Shown one piece after another: positions 19,241 to 29,139 of a stretch of DNA of 55,174 bases. This DNA comes from an uncultured Pseudomonadota bacterium (GTDB taxonomy: Bacteria > Pseudomonadota > Gammaproteobacteria > Methylococcales > Methylomonadaceae): positions 1 through 55,174 of the forward strand of contig CAIYSZ010000077.1 of the NCBI GenBank assembly GCA_903928965.1, written 5' to 3'. The translations under genes and the position numbers were made by a program. Position 1 is the stretch's first letter. Each line of letters opens with the position of its first letter. The notes below the pieces were generated by a model. That model ran no database searches. It was given only the letters and a program-made list of their open reading frames with translations, and had not been told where the DNA came from.

Positions 19241-20122
19241 TTACCCCATGCACACCCGATTCCGCCCTAGCCGCTTGGCCATATACATCGCCTCATCCGC
19301 GCGCTTGATTAATGATTCCGCCGTATCGTTAGGCGTCAAAACACTAATCCCCATACTGGCGGTGATATTAATCGCCTCCATGCCGTAAGCCAGCGTATGC
19401 GCGGCAATATCCTTGCGCAAGCGCTCGGCGATGACGCGCGCATTCTCCGCGTCGGTATTGAACAACATCACCACAAATTCCTCGCCGCCGTAACGGAACA
19501 CCGCGTCGCTGCCGCGCACGCTATCGGTCAACCAACTGGCCACCGAACCCAAAACCGCGTCGCCGCAAGCATGCCCGTATTTGTCGTTAATCGATTTAAA
19601 ATCGTCTAAATCCACAAAGATCAAAGACAAGGGCTGCGTGGTGCGGCTAACCCGCTTGATCTCCCGTTGCAAACAATCGATAAACGCCGCCCGGTTACTG
19701 GTCTTGGTCAACACGTCGGTATACGCCATTTTCAACGCCTGCTGAAACAAAGCGGCGTTGCGCAGCGGATAAATCAGACAACACAATAAACTTTCCAGAT
19801 TGTCCAATTCCTCCTTGGTAAAACTATGCCCGCGCATCAAGCGCAGCTCACCGAGCGGTTTATCTTCAACCTTCAAAGTGTAACTACACGAACAACTGGC
19901 CGACTCGCCATGTTTTAAATGCATGTCAAATTCGCTATTGCAGTATTCCACGCCGCAATGCGGAACTATCGGCTGAATTTTACAACCGAATATCTTAATC
20001 AACTCGTCAAACTCCAAGCTGGTTTGCAAAGCGGTGCTGATATCGTACCGATGCAAATTCACCGCCTGCGCGGATTCAAATTGCTTCTGATTGATCACAT
20101 TCTCATCAATTTTTTGAGACAT
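19241..20122 (-). CDS. GGDEF diguanylate cyclase with an N-terminal sensor domain
   Basis: A 293-residue soluble enzyme that makes cyclic-di-GMP from two GTP. The GGDEF domain (about 133-292) has DVLTKTSNRAAF, VDLDDFKSINDKYGH, the catalytic RYGGEEF loop and ASMGIS. An RGSD motif lies exactly five residues before GGEEF and forms the inhibitory I-site, so product feedback is expected. Residues 1-130 look like a GAF-type sensor with unusually many cysteines (Cys at about 47, 56, 61 and the SCSCS stretch near 77-81, then LLCC). Similar N-termini occur in other gammaproteobacterial cyclases. It is followed closely by the broken nucleotidyltransferase. Confidence 0.9.
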   Translation of the reverse strand: MSQKIDENVINQKQFESAQAVNLHRYDISTALQTSLEFDELIKIFGCKIQPIVPHCGVEYCNSEFDMHLKHGESASCSCSYTLKVEDKPLGELRLMRGHSFTKEELDNLESLLCCLIYPLRNAALFQQALKMAYTDVLTKTSNRAAFIDCLQREIKRVSRTTQPLSLIFVDLDDFKSINDKYGHACGDAVLGSVASWLTDSVRGSDAVFRYGGEEFVVMLFNTDAENARVIAERLRKDIAAHTLAYGMEAINITASMGISVLTPNDTAESLIKRADEAMYMAKRLGRNRVCMG

Positions 20123-20177
20123 CGCCGCTCCTCATCCGGTCTAAATCCATATACACAAGCACGCCGACCATATAGTT

Positions 20178-20579
20178 CTATTTTAGCTCACCGTTGGCGT
20201 CGCGTGGCGGTGCATAAATATTTAACAAGCGCTCCACGCGCGCGACGCTGGCGTCACACGCCTGAATCGACTCCCGTACCCGCGACTGAAAGCGCCAGCT
20301 CATGCTTTCGCCCTCGCTCTCCCGCTCCGCATACTGATTCAACAACTCGCAAGCCTCATCCATCGCATCCTCGGCCTGTGACAACTCCTCGTTATCAGAC
20401 AACTGATCGGCGTCGTTCAACATCATCCAACGGCTGCTGACTTCGTTCTGATGCCGGAACACCGCCTCGGCGTAAACCGAAAAACCGGACCAGCCGGGCA
20501 TGGACGGCGCACCGGCGCAACCGCTCAAAACGCCCGGCAGCAGCAACGTCAGCAGTAATCCCTTCGCGCGGCGGCTCAT
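20178..20579 (-). CDS. Small outer- or inner-membrane lipoprotein
   Basis: A 133-residue lipoprotein of unknown function. The signal peptide has an SRR N-region, a Leu-rich core and the lipobox LSGC, with lipidation predicted at Cys21. The mature part is acidic and helical with two further cysteines (in DEACELL and SIQACDAS) and no catalytic motif. Residue +2 is Ala, so outer-membrane sorting is likely. It starts seven bases after the methyltransferase gene and is probably co-transcribed with it. Confidence 0.75.
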   Translation of the reverse strand: MSRRAKGLLLTLLLPGVLSGCAGAPSMPGWSGFSVYAEAVFRHQNEVSSRWMMLNDADQLSDNEELSQAEDAMDEACELLNQYAERESEGESMSWRFQSRVRESIQACDASVARVERLLNIYAPPRDANGELK

Positions 20580-20586
20580 GTCTAGC

Positions 20587-21504
20587 TCAAGGTTTACCCG
20601 CGGTAAAAATGCAATATTCGGTCAGCTTTTCGTCAAACAACACTTGTTGCGCCAAACCGACTTGATAATTCGCGGTCTGAGCGCCGGTACGCAAACCCAA
20701 GCGGCGGCTCAGCCATTGCACCGGTCGCAAACGCTTGGCCACCCGGTACATATGCCGCACGGACGGCATGGTTTGCTCAGTGATGTCATAAACCTTGGCA
20801 TTATCGAACCCCTGCCGCGCCAACAAAGCGGCAAACTCGTCACGAGCGCAAAGATTCGGCACCGCCCAACCGTTCAAGCAGACCTTGACCTCGCGCCATT
20901 GCCGCGCGTCGAAGCTGCGCCGCAACAAAAACCCGTCGCATACGATCAAGCGACCGCCGGAACGCAACACCCGAAACGCCTCCGCCAGAAAATCCGCTTT
21001 ATTTAAAGCATGACAACTACTCTCCAGCGCCCACACCACATCGAAACTGGCGTCGGCGAACGGCATGGCGCAAAAATCGGCCACTTGAAAATCCACTAGC
21101 TCCGCCACGCCATGCCGTTTCGCATGCTGGGTCGCGTAATACGCTTGCTTGGCGCTAATCGTCACCCCGGTCACCCGGTTGCCATGCTGCTTGGCCATCC
21201 AAATACTGCTGCCGCCGATGCCGCAACCGGCATCCAATACCCGGTGGCCGGTCTCCACGCAGCCCCATTCATATAACACCTGATTCTTGCGCAACAAGGC
21301 TTCGTGTTGCCGGTACGGTTTGTCTACATCCCAAAAACCATAATGCAAGGCCAAATTATCGCGATTACACCAGGCGAACAAATAATCAAAATAACATTCA
21401 TCATAATGCCGAGCCGCCGCGGCTTGCAGCGCGCTTCTGTCGTCTCCGGCCTCTTGCGCCGGGTTAAAATCACGGTAATCCCGATTAGGTTCTAAAATAT
21501 ACAT
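20587..21504 (-). CDS. SAM-dependent methyltransferase
   Basis: A 305-residue class I methyltransferase. The SAM-binding motif VLDAGCGIGGSSIWMA lies at about residues 89-104, followed by VTGVTISAKQ, the acidic loop VADFCAMPFADASFDVVWALES and the post-motif region VLRSGGRLIVCDGFL. The N-terminal LHYGFWD and the GVTIS step resemble the small-molecule methyltransferases related to tocopherol, sarcosine/dimethylglycine and sterol methyltransferases. The substrate is unknown. Quinone methylation is unlikely because ubiE is present separately. A 15-bp tandem repeat lies in the spacer upstream. Confidence 0.8.
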   Translation of the reverse strand: MYILEPNRDYRDFNPAQEAGDDRSALQAAAARHYDECYFDYLFAWCNRDNLALHYGFWDVDKPYRQHEALLRKNQVLYEWGCVETGHRVLDAGCGIGGSSIWMAKQHGNRVTGVTISAKQAYYATQHAKRHGVAELVDFQVADFCAMPFADASFDVVWALESSCHALNKADFLAEAFRVLRSGGRLIVCDGFLLRRSFDARQWREVKVCLNGWAVPNLCARDEFAALLARQGFDNAKVYDITEQTMPSVRHMYRVAKRLRPVQWLSRRLGLRTGAQTANYQVGLAQQVLFDEKLTEYCIFTAGKP

Positions 21505-21536
21505 GCAGAGCGTAAACCAAGGCGTATGACTAAAAA

Positions 21537-21579
21537 ATATCCAACCTGATAATATCCAACCTGATAATATCCAATCAGG
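21537..21579. repeat. 15-bp tandem repeat upstream of the methyltransferase
   Basis: Unit CCAACCTGATAATAT occurs twice exactly (21541-21555, 21556-21570). It is flanked by a partial AATAT on the left and a partial CCAATCAGG on the right. It sits between ubiB (end 21595) and the methyltransferase start (21504) and could contribute GATAAT/TATAAT-like elements to the latter's promoter. Confidence 0.7.
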
Positions 21580-21594
21580 GCCGCATTGTCGCGC

Positions 21595-23166
21595 TTAACG
21601 GATAAAATGCAACCATTGCTGAAATAAAATGCTGGCGCTAATCAACAACGACCCAACCAGCACCGCCCACGCCGCGCCGCGCTGGCTCCGTTTCATCTGC
21701 AAGCGCAACAACTCTAATTCCTGCTGCTGCAACTGCAACTGCTGCCGCGTGTGCGCCGAACTATCCAACGCTCGCCAAACCAAGCTGGGAAACTCAGGCA
21801 AATACTCGGTGATTTCCGGTATTTTTCGCCAAAACTCCAGCAACTTGGCGCGCGGACCCATGCGCTCCTTGAACCAATTCTCCAAAAACGGTTTCGCGGT
21901 TTGCCATAAATCCAAATCCGGATACAACTCGCGGCCCAAGCCTTCGATATTCAACAAAGTCTTTTGCAACAATACCAATTGCGGCTGTACACTCATATCG
22001 AACCGGCGCGCGGTTTGAAACAAACGCAACAACAACAAACCGAACGAAATATCCTTCAACGGTTTCTCGAAAATCGGCTCGCACACGCAACGGATGGCCG
22101 CCTCGAATTCCTCCACCCGAGTATCTTTCGACACCCAGCCGGATTCTATATGCATCTGCGCCACCCGCCGGTAATCATGATGAAAAAAAGCCAGAAAATT
22201 TTCGGCCAAATACCGCTGGTCGCTAGCCGATAAACTGCCGACAATGCCAAAATCCACCGCCAAATACTTATCCGGCAACTCAACGAACACATTACCGGGA
22301 TGCATGTCGGCGTGAAAAAAATTATCCCTGAACACTTGGGTGAAAAAAATCTCCACCCCGCGTTCCGCCAACAACTTAAAATCGGCGCCGCCCTCGCGCA
22401 AGGCCTTGATATCGCCAACCGGAATGCCGCGAATCCGCTCCATCACCATGACCTTGCGCCGAGTCAACGGCCAATGCACCTCAGGGATGTACAACATCGG
22501 CGAATCCTTGAAATTAGAGCGTATGGCGCTGGCATTCGCCGCCTCGCGCAACAAATCCAATTCGTCGATAATGGTCTTCTCAAACTCCATTACCACATCC
22601 ACCGCCCGCAGACGGCGCGCATCGGTCCAAAACCGCTCCGCCAGCCTTGCTAACTCCAAAATTAAGCTGACATCGGAAACAATTTGATCCTCTATCTTCG
22701 GGCGCAAAACCTTCACGATCACTTCCTCGCCGCTGTGCAACGTGGCGGTGTGGACCTGAGCGATTGAAGCGGAAGCCAAAGGCCGGGCCTCAAATTCGGC
22801 GAACGCCACGTCGAGCGTCATGCCCAACTGCTCCTCGATGGTTTTCTTGGCCACCTCAAACGGAAACGGCGGCACCTTATCCTGCAGCTTAACCAACTCC
22901 TCGGAAATATCATCCGGCAACAAATCCTTACGGGTAGACAAGGTTTGACCGAACTTAATGTAAATCGGCCCTAAATCTTCCAACACCTTGCGAATTCGCA
23001 CCCCGCGCGGCTCGCGTTTTTTTTGCAGCCAATAATTCGGGGACAGAAAAGCAATGTAACGGATCGGGCGGAACAAAGGGGTTTTCAGAACAATCTCGTC
23101 CAACCCATGAAAAATCATCACCCAATTAATATAAATCAGGCGTAACACTATCCTAGGGCGTATCAT
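21595..23166 (-). CDS. ubiB: Ubiquinone biosynthesis accessory ATPase/kinase-like protein UbiB
   Basis: A 523-residue UbiB/ABC1 protein needed for aerobic ubiquinone synthesis, acting on the Ubi enzyme complex at the inner membrane. The family-specific KxGQ motif appears as [15 protein letters not shown]. The atypical kinase core has the Ala-rich [11 protein letters not shown] loop, [10 protein letters not shown] with the ATP lysine, [12 protein letters not shown] and the metal motif VDFGIVG. One or two C-terminal membrane helices (about 497-518) anchor it. Its start overlaps the ubiJ stop by four bases, so ubiE, ubiJ and ubiB form one operon as in E. coli. Confidence 0.96.
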   Translation of the reverse strand: MIRPRIVLRLIYINWVMIFHGLDEIVLKTPLFRPIRYIAFLSPNYWLQKKREPRGVRIRKVLEDLGPIYIKFGQTLSTRKDLLPDDISEELVKLQDKVPPFPFEVAKKTIEEQLGMTLDVAFAEFEARPLASASIAQVHTATLHSGEEVIVKVLRPKIEDQIVSDVSLILELARLAERFWTDARRLRAVDVVMEFEKTIIDELDLLREAANASAIRSNFKDSPMLYIPEVHWPLTRRKVMVMERIRGIPVGDIKALREGGADFKLLAERGVEIFFTQVFRDNFFHADMHPGNVFVELPDKYLAVDFGIVGSLSASDQRYLAENFLAFFHHDYRRVAQMHIESGWVSKDTRVEEFEAAIRCVCEPIFEKPLKDISFGLLLLRLFQTARRFDMSVQPQLVLLQKTLLNIEGLGRELYPDLDLWQTAKPFLENWFKERMGPRAKLLEFWRKIPEITEYLPEFPSLVWRALDSSAHTRQQLQLQQQELELLRLQMKRSQRGAAWAVLVGSLLISASILFQQWLHFIR

Positions 23167-23846
23167 AACTCAGGTTCGGATGATGGCTCGGATGGCATGA
23201 ACGGAATCAGTCGGTCCGAAGCCTTGGCGGATAATAAATGCTCCAAACGCCGCACGCGGGCTTCAGCGCGCTCCACGGTCAAACGCAGATCATCCACCGC
23301 GGAAAACCACAATTCCGCCTCAGCCTTGGCCGGCAATTGCCGGGTTTCTTCCTGTAAAAATTCCTCGATATTCCAACGCATATGCGTCAAACCCCGCCGC
23401 GTCCATTCAGCGCCGCCACTCAAAAACGCACTCAAGCGGTCGGCGACGTCCTCGCCGGCGTAGCGCGCGATTTTGCCGTGCAAATCGATATCCAATTTGG
23501 CGAATACTCTTTGAAACCGCCCGGCCAAACGCAAATCGCCGCCCAGACGCACATCGCCTCGGTAAAGCGCGCGCATCGGCGTGGCGCTCATCCCCATAAA
23601 ACCTAACGCCCACAAAGACCCTTGCAATTCCGCGTCCGGCTCGCCGGCGTAATGGTCCAAAAACCGCAAACCGGTCGGCGTGGGGCAAATGTACAAGATT
23701 TCGTCGCCCGGCGTAATTTTAAGGCAAATCACCTTGCCCGCCATGGGCGTCAACAAACGCTCCAGATCATCGTCCAAACGCAAATAATGGTTGACCGCCG
23801 CCTCAATGGCGCTTATCAACACCGCTTTAACCGGAAACGCGCTCAT
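23163..23846 (-). CDS. ubiJ: Ubiquinone biosynthesis accessory factor UbiJ
   Basis: A 227-residue protein with an N-terminal SCP2-like lipid-binding domain and a C-terminal coiled coil ([21 protein letters not shown]). UbiJ carries the hydrophobic ubiquinone intermediates within the soluble Ubi complex. Its place between ubiE and ubiB matches E. coli. The longest frame starts at 23888, inside ubiE, but the ATG at 23846 follows the ubiE stop by ten bases and gives the expected [19 protein letters not shown] start, so it is preferred. The last four bases overlap ubiB. Confidence 0.9.
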   Translation of the reverse strand: MSAFPVKAVLISAIEAAVNHYLRLDDDLERLLTPMAGKVICLKITPGDEILYICPTPTGLRFLDHYAGEPDAELQGSLWALGFMGMSATPMRALYRGDVRLGGDLRLAGRFQRVFAKLDIDLHGKIARYAGEDVADRLSAFLSGGAEWTRRGLTHMRWNIEEFLQEETRQLPAKAEAELWFSAVDDLRLTVERAEARVRRLEHLLSAKASDRLIPFMPSEPSSEPEL

Positions 23847-23856
23847 GTCGCGCCGC

Positions 23857-24606
23857 TTAAAACTTGTAACCGCGATGAATGGCGACAATGCCCTGCGTCA
23901 AATTAAAATACTCGCAACGCTCGAAACCGGCATCCAACATCATTTGCTTTAACTCTTCCTGCTTAGGATGCATGCGGATAGACTCGGCCAAATAACGGTA
24001 ACTATCCTCGTCCTTCGCCACCAAGGCCCCGATCCTGGGTAACACGTTAAAAGAGTAAAAATCGTAAACTTTCTCGGTCACCGGGTCCACCGGATGTGAA
24101 AACTCCAGCACAATAGCGCATCCGCCCGGCTTCAACACCCTGAACATCGAACTCAAGGCCGCCGCCTTATCGGTCACGTTGCGCAGGCCAAAGCCTATGC
24201 ACACGCAATCGAAACTATTCTCGGCGAACGGCAAACACTCCGCGTTCACCTGGGCGTAGCGGATATTGCCGCCCAAACCCAGATTCAATAAGCGGTCGCG
24301 GCCGGTGATCAACATTTGCGCATTAATATCCGCCAGCACCACCTGCCCATGTTTGCCCACCCGTTTCTCGAACAAGCAAGTCAAATCCCCGGTGCCTCCG
24401 GCCAAATCCAACACCCGGTAACCCTCGCGCACGTTCGCCAATTCCACTGCAATGCGCTTCCAAATCCGGTGCACGCCGAACGACATCAAATCGTTCATTA
24501 AATCGTACTGACCGGCGACGGAATCGAACACGCCGCGCACCAAACCCGCCTTTTCACCCGCGGGAACTTGCCGGAAGCCAAAATGGGTAGTATTCTCGTT
24601 AGTCAT
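23857..24606 (-). CDS. ubiE: Ubiquinone/menaquinone C-methyltransferase UbiE
   Basis: A 249-residue class I methyltransferase that adds the C-2 methyl group in ubiquinone synthesis (and demethylmenaquinone methylation where that quinone is made). Recognisable blocks are [28 protein letters not shown], the SAM motif [12 protein letters not shown], the [16 protein letters not shown] block and the VLEFSHP region. The length matches E. coli UbiE (251). A GTG two codons upstream is possible, but the ATG at 24606 has a GAG-containing ribosome-binding sequence at normal distance. It is the first of three ubi genes. Confidence 0.97.
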   Translation of the reverse strand: MTNENTTHFGFRQVPAGEKAGLVRGVFDSVAGQYDLMNDLMSFGVHRIWKRIAVELANVREGYRVLDLAGGTGDLTCLFEKRVGKHGQVVLADINAQMLITGRDRLLNLGLGGNIRYAQVNAECLPFAENSFDCVCIGFGLRNVTDKAAALSSMFRVLKPGGCAIVLEFSHPVDPVTEKVYDFYSFNVLPRIGALVAKDEDSYRYLAESIRMHPKQEELKQMMLDAGFERCEYFNLTQGIVAIHRGYKF

Positions 24607-24616
24607 AAACACTCGC

Positions 24617-25006
24617 TCAATTATGAAACGGCGACTTGCGGGCCACGCCCGCCGCCGCTAAGGCATCCAAATAATTCGACCAAAACAGAGGGAAATTCGC
24701 CCCTAAGGTATACAACAAATCCCAGGAATAAATCCCCGAGCCATGGCCGTCGCTAAACGTCAAGCCAATGGCGTACAAGCCGACCGGACGGATATCGGTA
24801 ATCACCACATCCTCCTTGCCGACTTGCAGCGTTTCCTGCCCTGGGCCATGCCCCACCGCCTCGGCGGACTGGGTGTAAACCCGCAAATACTCGCTCGGCA
24901 ATTCAAAAATACTGCCATCGTCGAATTGCACTTCCAAGATATTGGAAAGCTTATGATATTTTATTTCCGTCGGTTTACTGCCGCAAGAAGGGATTTCTAT
25001 TCGCAT
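24617..25006 (-). CDS. DUF971 (GBBH-like N-terminal) domain protein
   Basis: A 129-residue single-domain protein of the DUF971/GBBH-like N-terminal family. Typical features are [20 protein letters not shown], the [14 protein letters not shown] block and the [17 protein letters not shown] ending, which contains a His and acidic residues resembling a metal or cofactor site. The role is unknown; related domains occur in gamma-butyrobetaine hydroxylase and in iron-sulphur-associated proteins. The start at 25006 directly follows the hslU stop. It links hslVU with the ubi genes in one minus-strand run, as seen in several gamma- and betaproteobacteria. Confidence 0.85.
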   Translation of the reverse strand: MRIEIPSCGSKPTEIKYHKLSNILEVQFDDGSIFELPSEYLRVYTQSAEAVGHGPGQETLQVGKEDVVITDIRPVGLYAIGLTFSDGHGSGIYSWDLLYTLGANFPLFWSNYLDALAAAGVARKSPFHN

Positions 25007-25008
25007 AA

Positions 25009-26328
25009 TTATAGAATGTACCTGCTTAAATCCTCGTCGCACGCCAATTCGCGCAAATGCGCGTCCACATAATCCGCGTCAATGCTCACCTGTTTATCAA
25101 CCAATTCACAGGCGTCGAAGGAAATATCCTCCAACAATTTTTCCAAAATCGTATGTAAGCGCCGAGCGCCGATATTCTCGGTTTTCTCGTTCACCTGCCA
25201 GCCCAATTCGGCGATGCGGCGAATGCCGTCCGGCGTAAAACTCAAAGACACGCCCTCCGTCGCCAACAAAGCCTGATATTGCTCGGTCAAGGAAGCGCTA
25301 GGCTCGGTCAAAATCCGCACAAAATCCTCGGCCGACAACGCGCTCAACTCCACCCGGATCGGAAACCGCCCCTGCAACTCCGGTATCAAATCCGACGGCT
25401 TGGTCAAATGAAAAGCGCCGGAAGCGATAAACAAAATATGGTCGGTCTTAATCATGCCGTACTTAGTGCTGACCGTGCACCCTTCCACCAGCGGCAACAA
25501 ATCCCGCTGCACCCCCTCGCGCGACACTTCCCCGCCGCCTATCTCCGAGCGCTTGCAGATTTTGTCGATCTCATCCAGAAACACGATGCCGCGCTGCTCC
25601 ACCGCCCGCGTCGCCTGCTGCTTAATCTCCTCTTCGTTGACCAGCTTGCCGGCTTCCTCTTCTTGCAACAACTTCAACGCATCCTTGATCTTCAGCTTAC
25701 GCGCCTTGGTGCGGCCGCTGCCCAGGTTCTGAAACAAACTTTGCAACTGGCTGGTCATCTCCTCCATGCCCGGAGGGGCCATAATCTCAACCCCTACCGC
25801 CGGCGACGCTACGTCTAATTGAATATCCTTGTCATTCAACTCGCCCTCGCGCAATTTTTTACGCATTTTTTCCCGCGTCTCGGCCTGAGTCTCCGACAAG
25901 GTGCCGCCCTCGGCAGTCGGTAGCAACAAATCCAGAATCCGCTCCTCCGCCAAATCGGCCGCTCGGCTGTGCACCTTCTCCATGGCCGCCACCCGCGTCA
26001 TCTTTACCGCCGTATCCACTAAATCGCGGATAATCGACTCCACGTCTCTTCCGACGTAACCGATCTCGGTAAATTTGGTCGCCTCTATCTTGATGAACGG
26101 CGCATCGGCCAAACGCGCCAAACGGCGAGCGATTTCAGTCTTACCTACGCCGGTGGGGCCTATCATTAAAATATTTTTAGGCGTGATTTCATCACGCAAC
26201 TCCGCGGACACCTGACCGCGCCGCCACCGGTTGCGCAAGGCTATCGCCACGGATCGCTTGGCGGCGTTTTGGCCGACGATATGTTTATCCAGTTCGCTGA
26301 CAATTTCGCGAGGGGTCATTAGACTCAT
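25009..26328 (-). CDS. hslU: HslU ATPase of the HslVU protease
   Basis: A 439-residue AAA+ unfoldase that feeds proteins into the HslV peptidase. Walker A is [13 protein letters not shown], Walker B is VFLDEIDKI, and the substrate-gripping pore motif is GYVGRD. The intermediate (I) domain lies between the ATPase blocks (about 110-240), followed by the sensor-2 region [19 protein letters not shown], and the C-terminus ends SRYIL, the tail that docks into HslV. The start at ATG 26328 follows the hslV stop by four bases and has an AAGAG sequence in front; longer versions would overlap hslV. Confidence 0.97.
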   Translation of the reverse strand: MSLMTPREIVSELDKHIVGQNAAKRSVAIALRNRWRRGQVSAELRDEITPKNILMIGPTGVGKTEIARRLARLADAPFIKIEATKFTEIGYVGRDVESIIRDLVDTAVKMTRVAAMEKVHSRAADLAEERILDLLLPTAEGGTLSETQAETREKMRKKLREGELNDKDIQLDVASPAVGVEIMAPPGMEEMTSQLQSLFQNLGSGRTKARKLKIKDALKLLQEEEAGKLVNEEEIKQQATRAVEQRGIVFLDEIDKICKRSEIGGGEVSREGVQRDLLPLVEGCTVSTKYGMIKTDHILFIASGAFHLTKPSDLIPELQGRFPIRVELSALSAEDFVRILTEPSASLTEQYQALLATEGVSLSFTPDGIRRIAELGWQVNEKTENIGARRLHTILEKLLEDISFDACELVDKQVSIDADYVDAHLRELACDEDLSRYIL

Positions 26329-26332
26329 GAAT

Positions 26333-26884
26333 TTACTCTTTCTCGGTATCCAGTTCTTCAATGCGCAGATTATGATTAGTGTAAATACAAATATCAGCGG
26401 CGATGTTCAATGATTTTTCGACAATCTCCCGCGCGCTAAGTTCGGTATTTTCCAATAAAGCCCTGGCCGCGCTTTGCGCGTAAGCGCCGCCGGAACCAAT
26501 AGCGACGAAATCGTACTCCGGCTCGATGACGTCGCCGGTGCCGGAAATGACCAAAGAAGATTTGGAGTCGGCGATCACCAGCAAAGCCTCTAGTCGGCGT
26601 AAGGCGCGATCAGTACGCCAATCCTTGGCCATCTCCACCGCCGCCCGCGTCAAATTGCCGCGGTGTTTCTCCAGCTTACCCTCAAAATGCTCGAACAAGG
26701 TAAACGCATCGGCGGTCGCACCGGCAAAACCGGCGATCACCTTATCGTGATACAAACGCCGCACCTTGCGCGCATTGCTCTTCATTATGGTTGCGCCTAG
26801 GGTAACCTGACCGTCGCCGCCGATAACCACCCGCCCTCCGCGCCTAACGGCAAGTATAGTCGTACCTTCCAATTGTATACTCAT
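26333..26884 (-). CDS. hslV: HslV threonine peptidase subunit
   Basis: A 183-residue proteasome-like peptidase. The catalytic threonine is Thr8, in GTTILAVRR, exposed after removal of a seven-residue propeptide (MSIQLEG); E. coli HslV has only the initiator Met before this Thr. IGGDGQVT, the FAGATADAF loop and the [14 protein letters not shown] block are conserved. The ATG at 26884 is preferred to one seven codons earlier because it matches propeptides of other gammaproteobacterial HslV proteins. It leads the hslV-hslU-DUF971-ubiE-ubiJ-ubiB run. A TAAAAT box lies in the 63-base gap upstream, but no clear heat-shock promoter was found. Confidence 0.96.
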   Translation of the reverse strand: MSIQLEGTTILAVRRGGRVVIGGDGQVTLGATIMKSNARKVRRLYHDKVIAGFAGATADAFTLFEHFEGKLEKHRGNLTRAAVEMAKDWRTDRALRRLEALLVIADSKSSLVISGTGDVIEPEYDFVAIGSGGAYAQSAARALLENTELSAREIVEKSLNIAADICIYTNHNLRIEELDTEKE

Positions 26885-26947
26885 GCGGTGCGCCCAAAAG
26901 ACCAAAGAGAGGATTTTACCTTTCTATACGGCATTCGGCCAACAATT

Positions 26948-27865
26948 TCATTCCTCGCGCCATCCTTGCAGCCCTCCGCTATGCAAGACCACTATCCGGC
27001 TTCCCGCCGGAAAATAGCCTCGCCGCGCCAAATCGAACACCGCGAACAGCAATTTACCGGTATAAACCGGCTCCAGCCGCACCCCGTGCCGTCGCTGGAA
27101 CTCATGCATGAAATCCAGCAATTCCGTCCGCGCTTTGCCGAAACCGCCGCCGTGATAATCCAGCAACAATTCCCAATTGTCCCGTTTCAATCCCAACTCG
27201 CGCAGCCAATCCGCCACCTGGCCGCGCAAATACCCCGCGTTCTTCAACACCGCCACCCCTAGCACTTTTTGCGGTGGCGGCGTCTCGCCGATCAAACCTG
27301 CCAGAGTCGCCCCCGTACCGCAGGCGCAACAAAAGAAATCGTAACCAAAGGCAATTTCCCGCACGATCTCGCCCACGCCCCGCAAGGCCTGTAAACAAGA
27401 ACCGCCCTCCGGCAGCCAATAATCGCCGGCGGACAACATGGGCAGGCCGCCGGCCGTGTTAAATAAACGCAACTCCCGGTAAGCGTCTCGCGGCGTAAAA
27501 TGCAAAGCCATACCAAAGCCGCGCAAATCCAGCAGCGTCGGACTCAAACGCGCCGGCATTTCGCCGCGCACAAATCCTTGGCTGCACAAACCCAATTCCC
27601 GGCAAGCAAACGCCAAGGCATGCAAAAAATTGGAATACGCCCCGCCCATGCTGACTATGCAACGCGCATCCTGGTGCAAGGCATCGTTCAGACTATACTT
27701 CAATTTGCGCCATTTATTTCCGGAAACCACCGGGTGCAACAAATCATCCCGCTTAATCCATAATTCCAGCTTAAGCCTAGCGAATAAAGGCTCCTCAATC
27801 CGTTGCAAAGTCGAAACGGAAAAACCGCGCTCAAACCGCGCCAATCTGGGATGCAAAACCCGCAT
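26948..27865 (-). CDS. PLP-dependent D-cysteine desulfhydrase/ACC deaminase-like enzyme
   Basis: A 305-residue fold-type II PLP enzyme of the 1-aminocyclopropane-1-carboxylate deaminase/D-cysteine desulfhydrase family. The PLP lysine is in LWIKRDDLLHP...GNKWRKLKYSL (Lys of GNKWRK), the substrate-carboxylate loop is SMGGAYSNFLHALA, and the phosphate-binding loop is ACGTGATLAGLI. The product SGGLQGW closes the domain. True ACC deaminase and D-cysteine desulfhydrase cannot be separated by eye; the latter, or a broader D-amino-acid role, is more common in this setting. The start shares one base with the folP stop (TAATG), so the gene is coupled to folP. Confidence 0.82.
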   Translation of the reverse strand: MRVLHPRLARFERGFSVSTLQRIEEPLFARLKLELWIKRDDLLHPVVSGNKWRKLKYSLNDALHQDARCIVSMGGAYSNFLHALAFACRELGLCSQGFVRGEMPARLSPTLLDLRGFGMALHFTPRDAYRELRLFNTAGGLPMLSAGDYWLPEGGSCLQALRGVGEIVREIAFGYDFFCCACGTGATLAGLIGETPPPQKVLGVAVLKNAGYLRGQVADWLRELGLKRDNWELLLDYHGGGFGKARTELLDFMHEFQRRHGVRLEPVYTGKLLFAVFDLARRGYFPAGSRIVVLHSGGLQGWREE

Positions 27866-28692
27866 TAACGCGCTTGACGAATAGCCCAAGCCAAATCGGC
27901 CGCCTGCCGGTTCGGCGCCACATCATGCACTCGAAACGCACGCACCCCCGCCATTACGCCCAACGCGGTGGCCGCCGCCGTGGCGGTCACCAACGCTTCC
28001 GGATTTTCAATATGCAACAAACCGCCCATGAAACGCTTACGGCTTACACCCAACAACACCGGAAACCCCAGGACCGCGAATTGATCCATATGCGCCAGCA
28101 AATCGATATTATCCTGCCGCCGCTTGCCGAACCCGATGCCGGGATCGACAATAATTTGCTCCCCCCTGACACCAGCCCCTAGCGCCGCCTCTACCCGTTG
28201 CCGCAAAAACGACTTTACTTCCGCCACCACGTCGGTATAAAAGGGATTTTCCTGCATGGTCAGCGGCGCGCCCTGCATGTGCATCAGAACCAGCGGCGCG
28301 CCGCTGTCGGCGGCCAAGCCCAACATCCGCTCGTCCCCCAAGCCCGCCGTCACATCGTTAATCCAATTCGCCCCCGCCGCCAAAGCCGCCGCCGCCACTT
28401 CGGAAGAAGCGGTGTCTATACTGATCGCCGTGCTCGGTAAACGCCCGCGTAGCGCCGCAATCACCGGCGCAACACGCCGTATCTGCTCCGCCGCGCTCAC
28501 CGGCAACGAACCAGGCCGCGTCGATTCGCCGCCCACGTCGATAATATCCGCGCCCTCGGCCACCATCGCCTCGGCCCGCCTTAGCGCAGCCTCAAGTTCG
28601 GTATAACACCCGCCATCCGAAAAACTGTCGGGCGTAATGTTTAATATGCCCATGATTAACGGGCGGCTTGCACTCAATATTTCAATAGTCAA
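27865..28692 (-). CDS. folP: Dihydropteroate synthase
   Basis: A 275-residue TIM-barrel enzyme that joins p-aminobenzoate to the pterin pyrophosphate in folate synthesis, the target of sulphonamides. The pterin-site motif MGILNITPDSFSDGG, the IDVGGESTRPG block, SIDTASSEV, INDVTAGLGD, the VDPGIGFGK loop and the C-terminal RVHDV (His of the phosphate site) are all intact. It is usually followed by glmM; here a PLP enzyme gene overlaps its stop instead, and glmM is not in the window. Confidence 0.97.
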   Translation of the reverse strand: MTIEILSASRPLIMGILNITPDSFSDGGCYTELEAALRRAEAMVAEGADIIDVGGESTRPGSLPVSAAEQIRRVAPVIAALRGRLPSTAISIDTASSEVAAAALAAGANWINDVTAGLGDERMLGLAADSGAPLVLMHMQGAPLTMQENPFYTDVVAEVKSFLRQRVEAALGAGVRGEQIIVDPGIGFGKRRQDNIDLLAHMDQFAVLGFPVLLGVSRKRFMGGLLHIENPEALVTATAAATALGVMAGVRAFRVHDVAPNRQAADLAWAIRQAR

Positions 28693-28911
28693 AACCTATG
28701 CAACCTCCGGAACACTGACACCGTTCGCATTATTTTTAAATTCCAATCATTATCCTAGGCTACCAGTCCAGACCCGGACAGATCGCTAGCTCATTTAAAG
28801 ACTAAGTGCTTCGCAGTAGTTGGTTAGTAATCGACGCATTGTGAATCAATGGATTGAATTACCCAAATAATGCAAACGAACTTTCGGCTGTTTACTTTCC
28901 GGTTTCATGCC

Positions 28912-29018
28912 GGCCTTGGCGACCGGAGGCGATTATCGGGGGCCGCCGTGAATCCGTCCGAGGAAGCTTGGGGTCGGCATCCTTGCCCCCACGCCAACCG
29001 CCTCCGGTCGACAAGGCC
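28912..29018. repeat. Long imperfect inverted repeat
   Basis: Arms GGCCTTGGCGACCGGAGGCG (28912-28931) and its complement at 28999-29018 pair at 19 of 20 positions across 67 bases. Within the loop GGGGGC (28938-28943) can pair with GCCCCC (28985-28990). No coding gene covers it. Confidence 0.75.
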
Positions 29019-29048
29019 TCGGGTGGTTGGACTTGCATTATTTTTGCC

Positions 29049-29080
29049 GCTTTTTGGAGCTGGGAAGCTCCTAAAAAAGC
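29049..29080. repeat. AT-flanked hairpin downstream of the inverted repeat
   Basis: GCTTTTTGGAGCT, a GGGA loop, then AGCTCCTAAAAAAGC. The GGAGCT/AGCTCC core is perfect and the T-run/A-run arms extend the stem with a small bulge. It resembles a bidirectional terminator stem and could end folP-distal or ychJ transcripts, though it lies 59 bases past the ychJ stop with no T-tract beyond the stem. Confidence 0.45.
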
Positions 29081-29139
29081 TTTCGCAAAAACAGCGACTC
29101 ACTACTGATATTAGTCAAGGTTTAGACAGACAAACATTA

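Larger units (their letters stand above)
28693..29139. other. Gene-free stretch with nested inverted repeats
   Basis: No supported gene. From 28790 on it holds a long inverted repeat (28912-28931 with 28999-29018) with an inner GGGGGC/GCCCCC pair, then a separate AT-flanked hairpin at 29049-29080. Open frames crossing it on both strands are made of the repeat sequence and look spurious. It may be a decayed mobile palindromic element or a structured RNA. Confidence 0.55.

Noticed and set aside
26884-26947. Sigma-32 heat-shock promoter before hslV
   Set aside because: A TGAAA...CCGTATAG pair lies in the region but matches the consensus too poorly in both halves.
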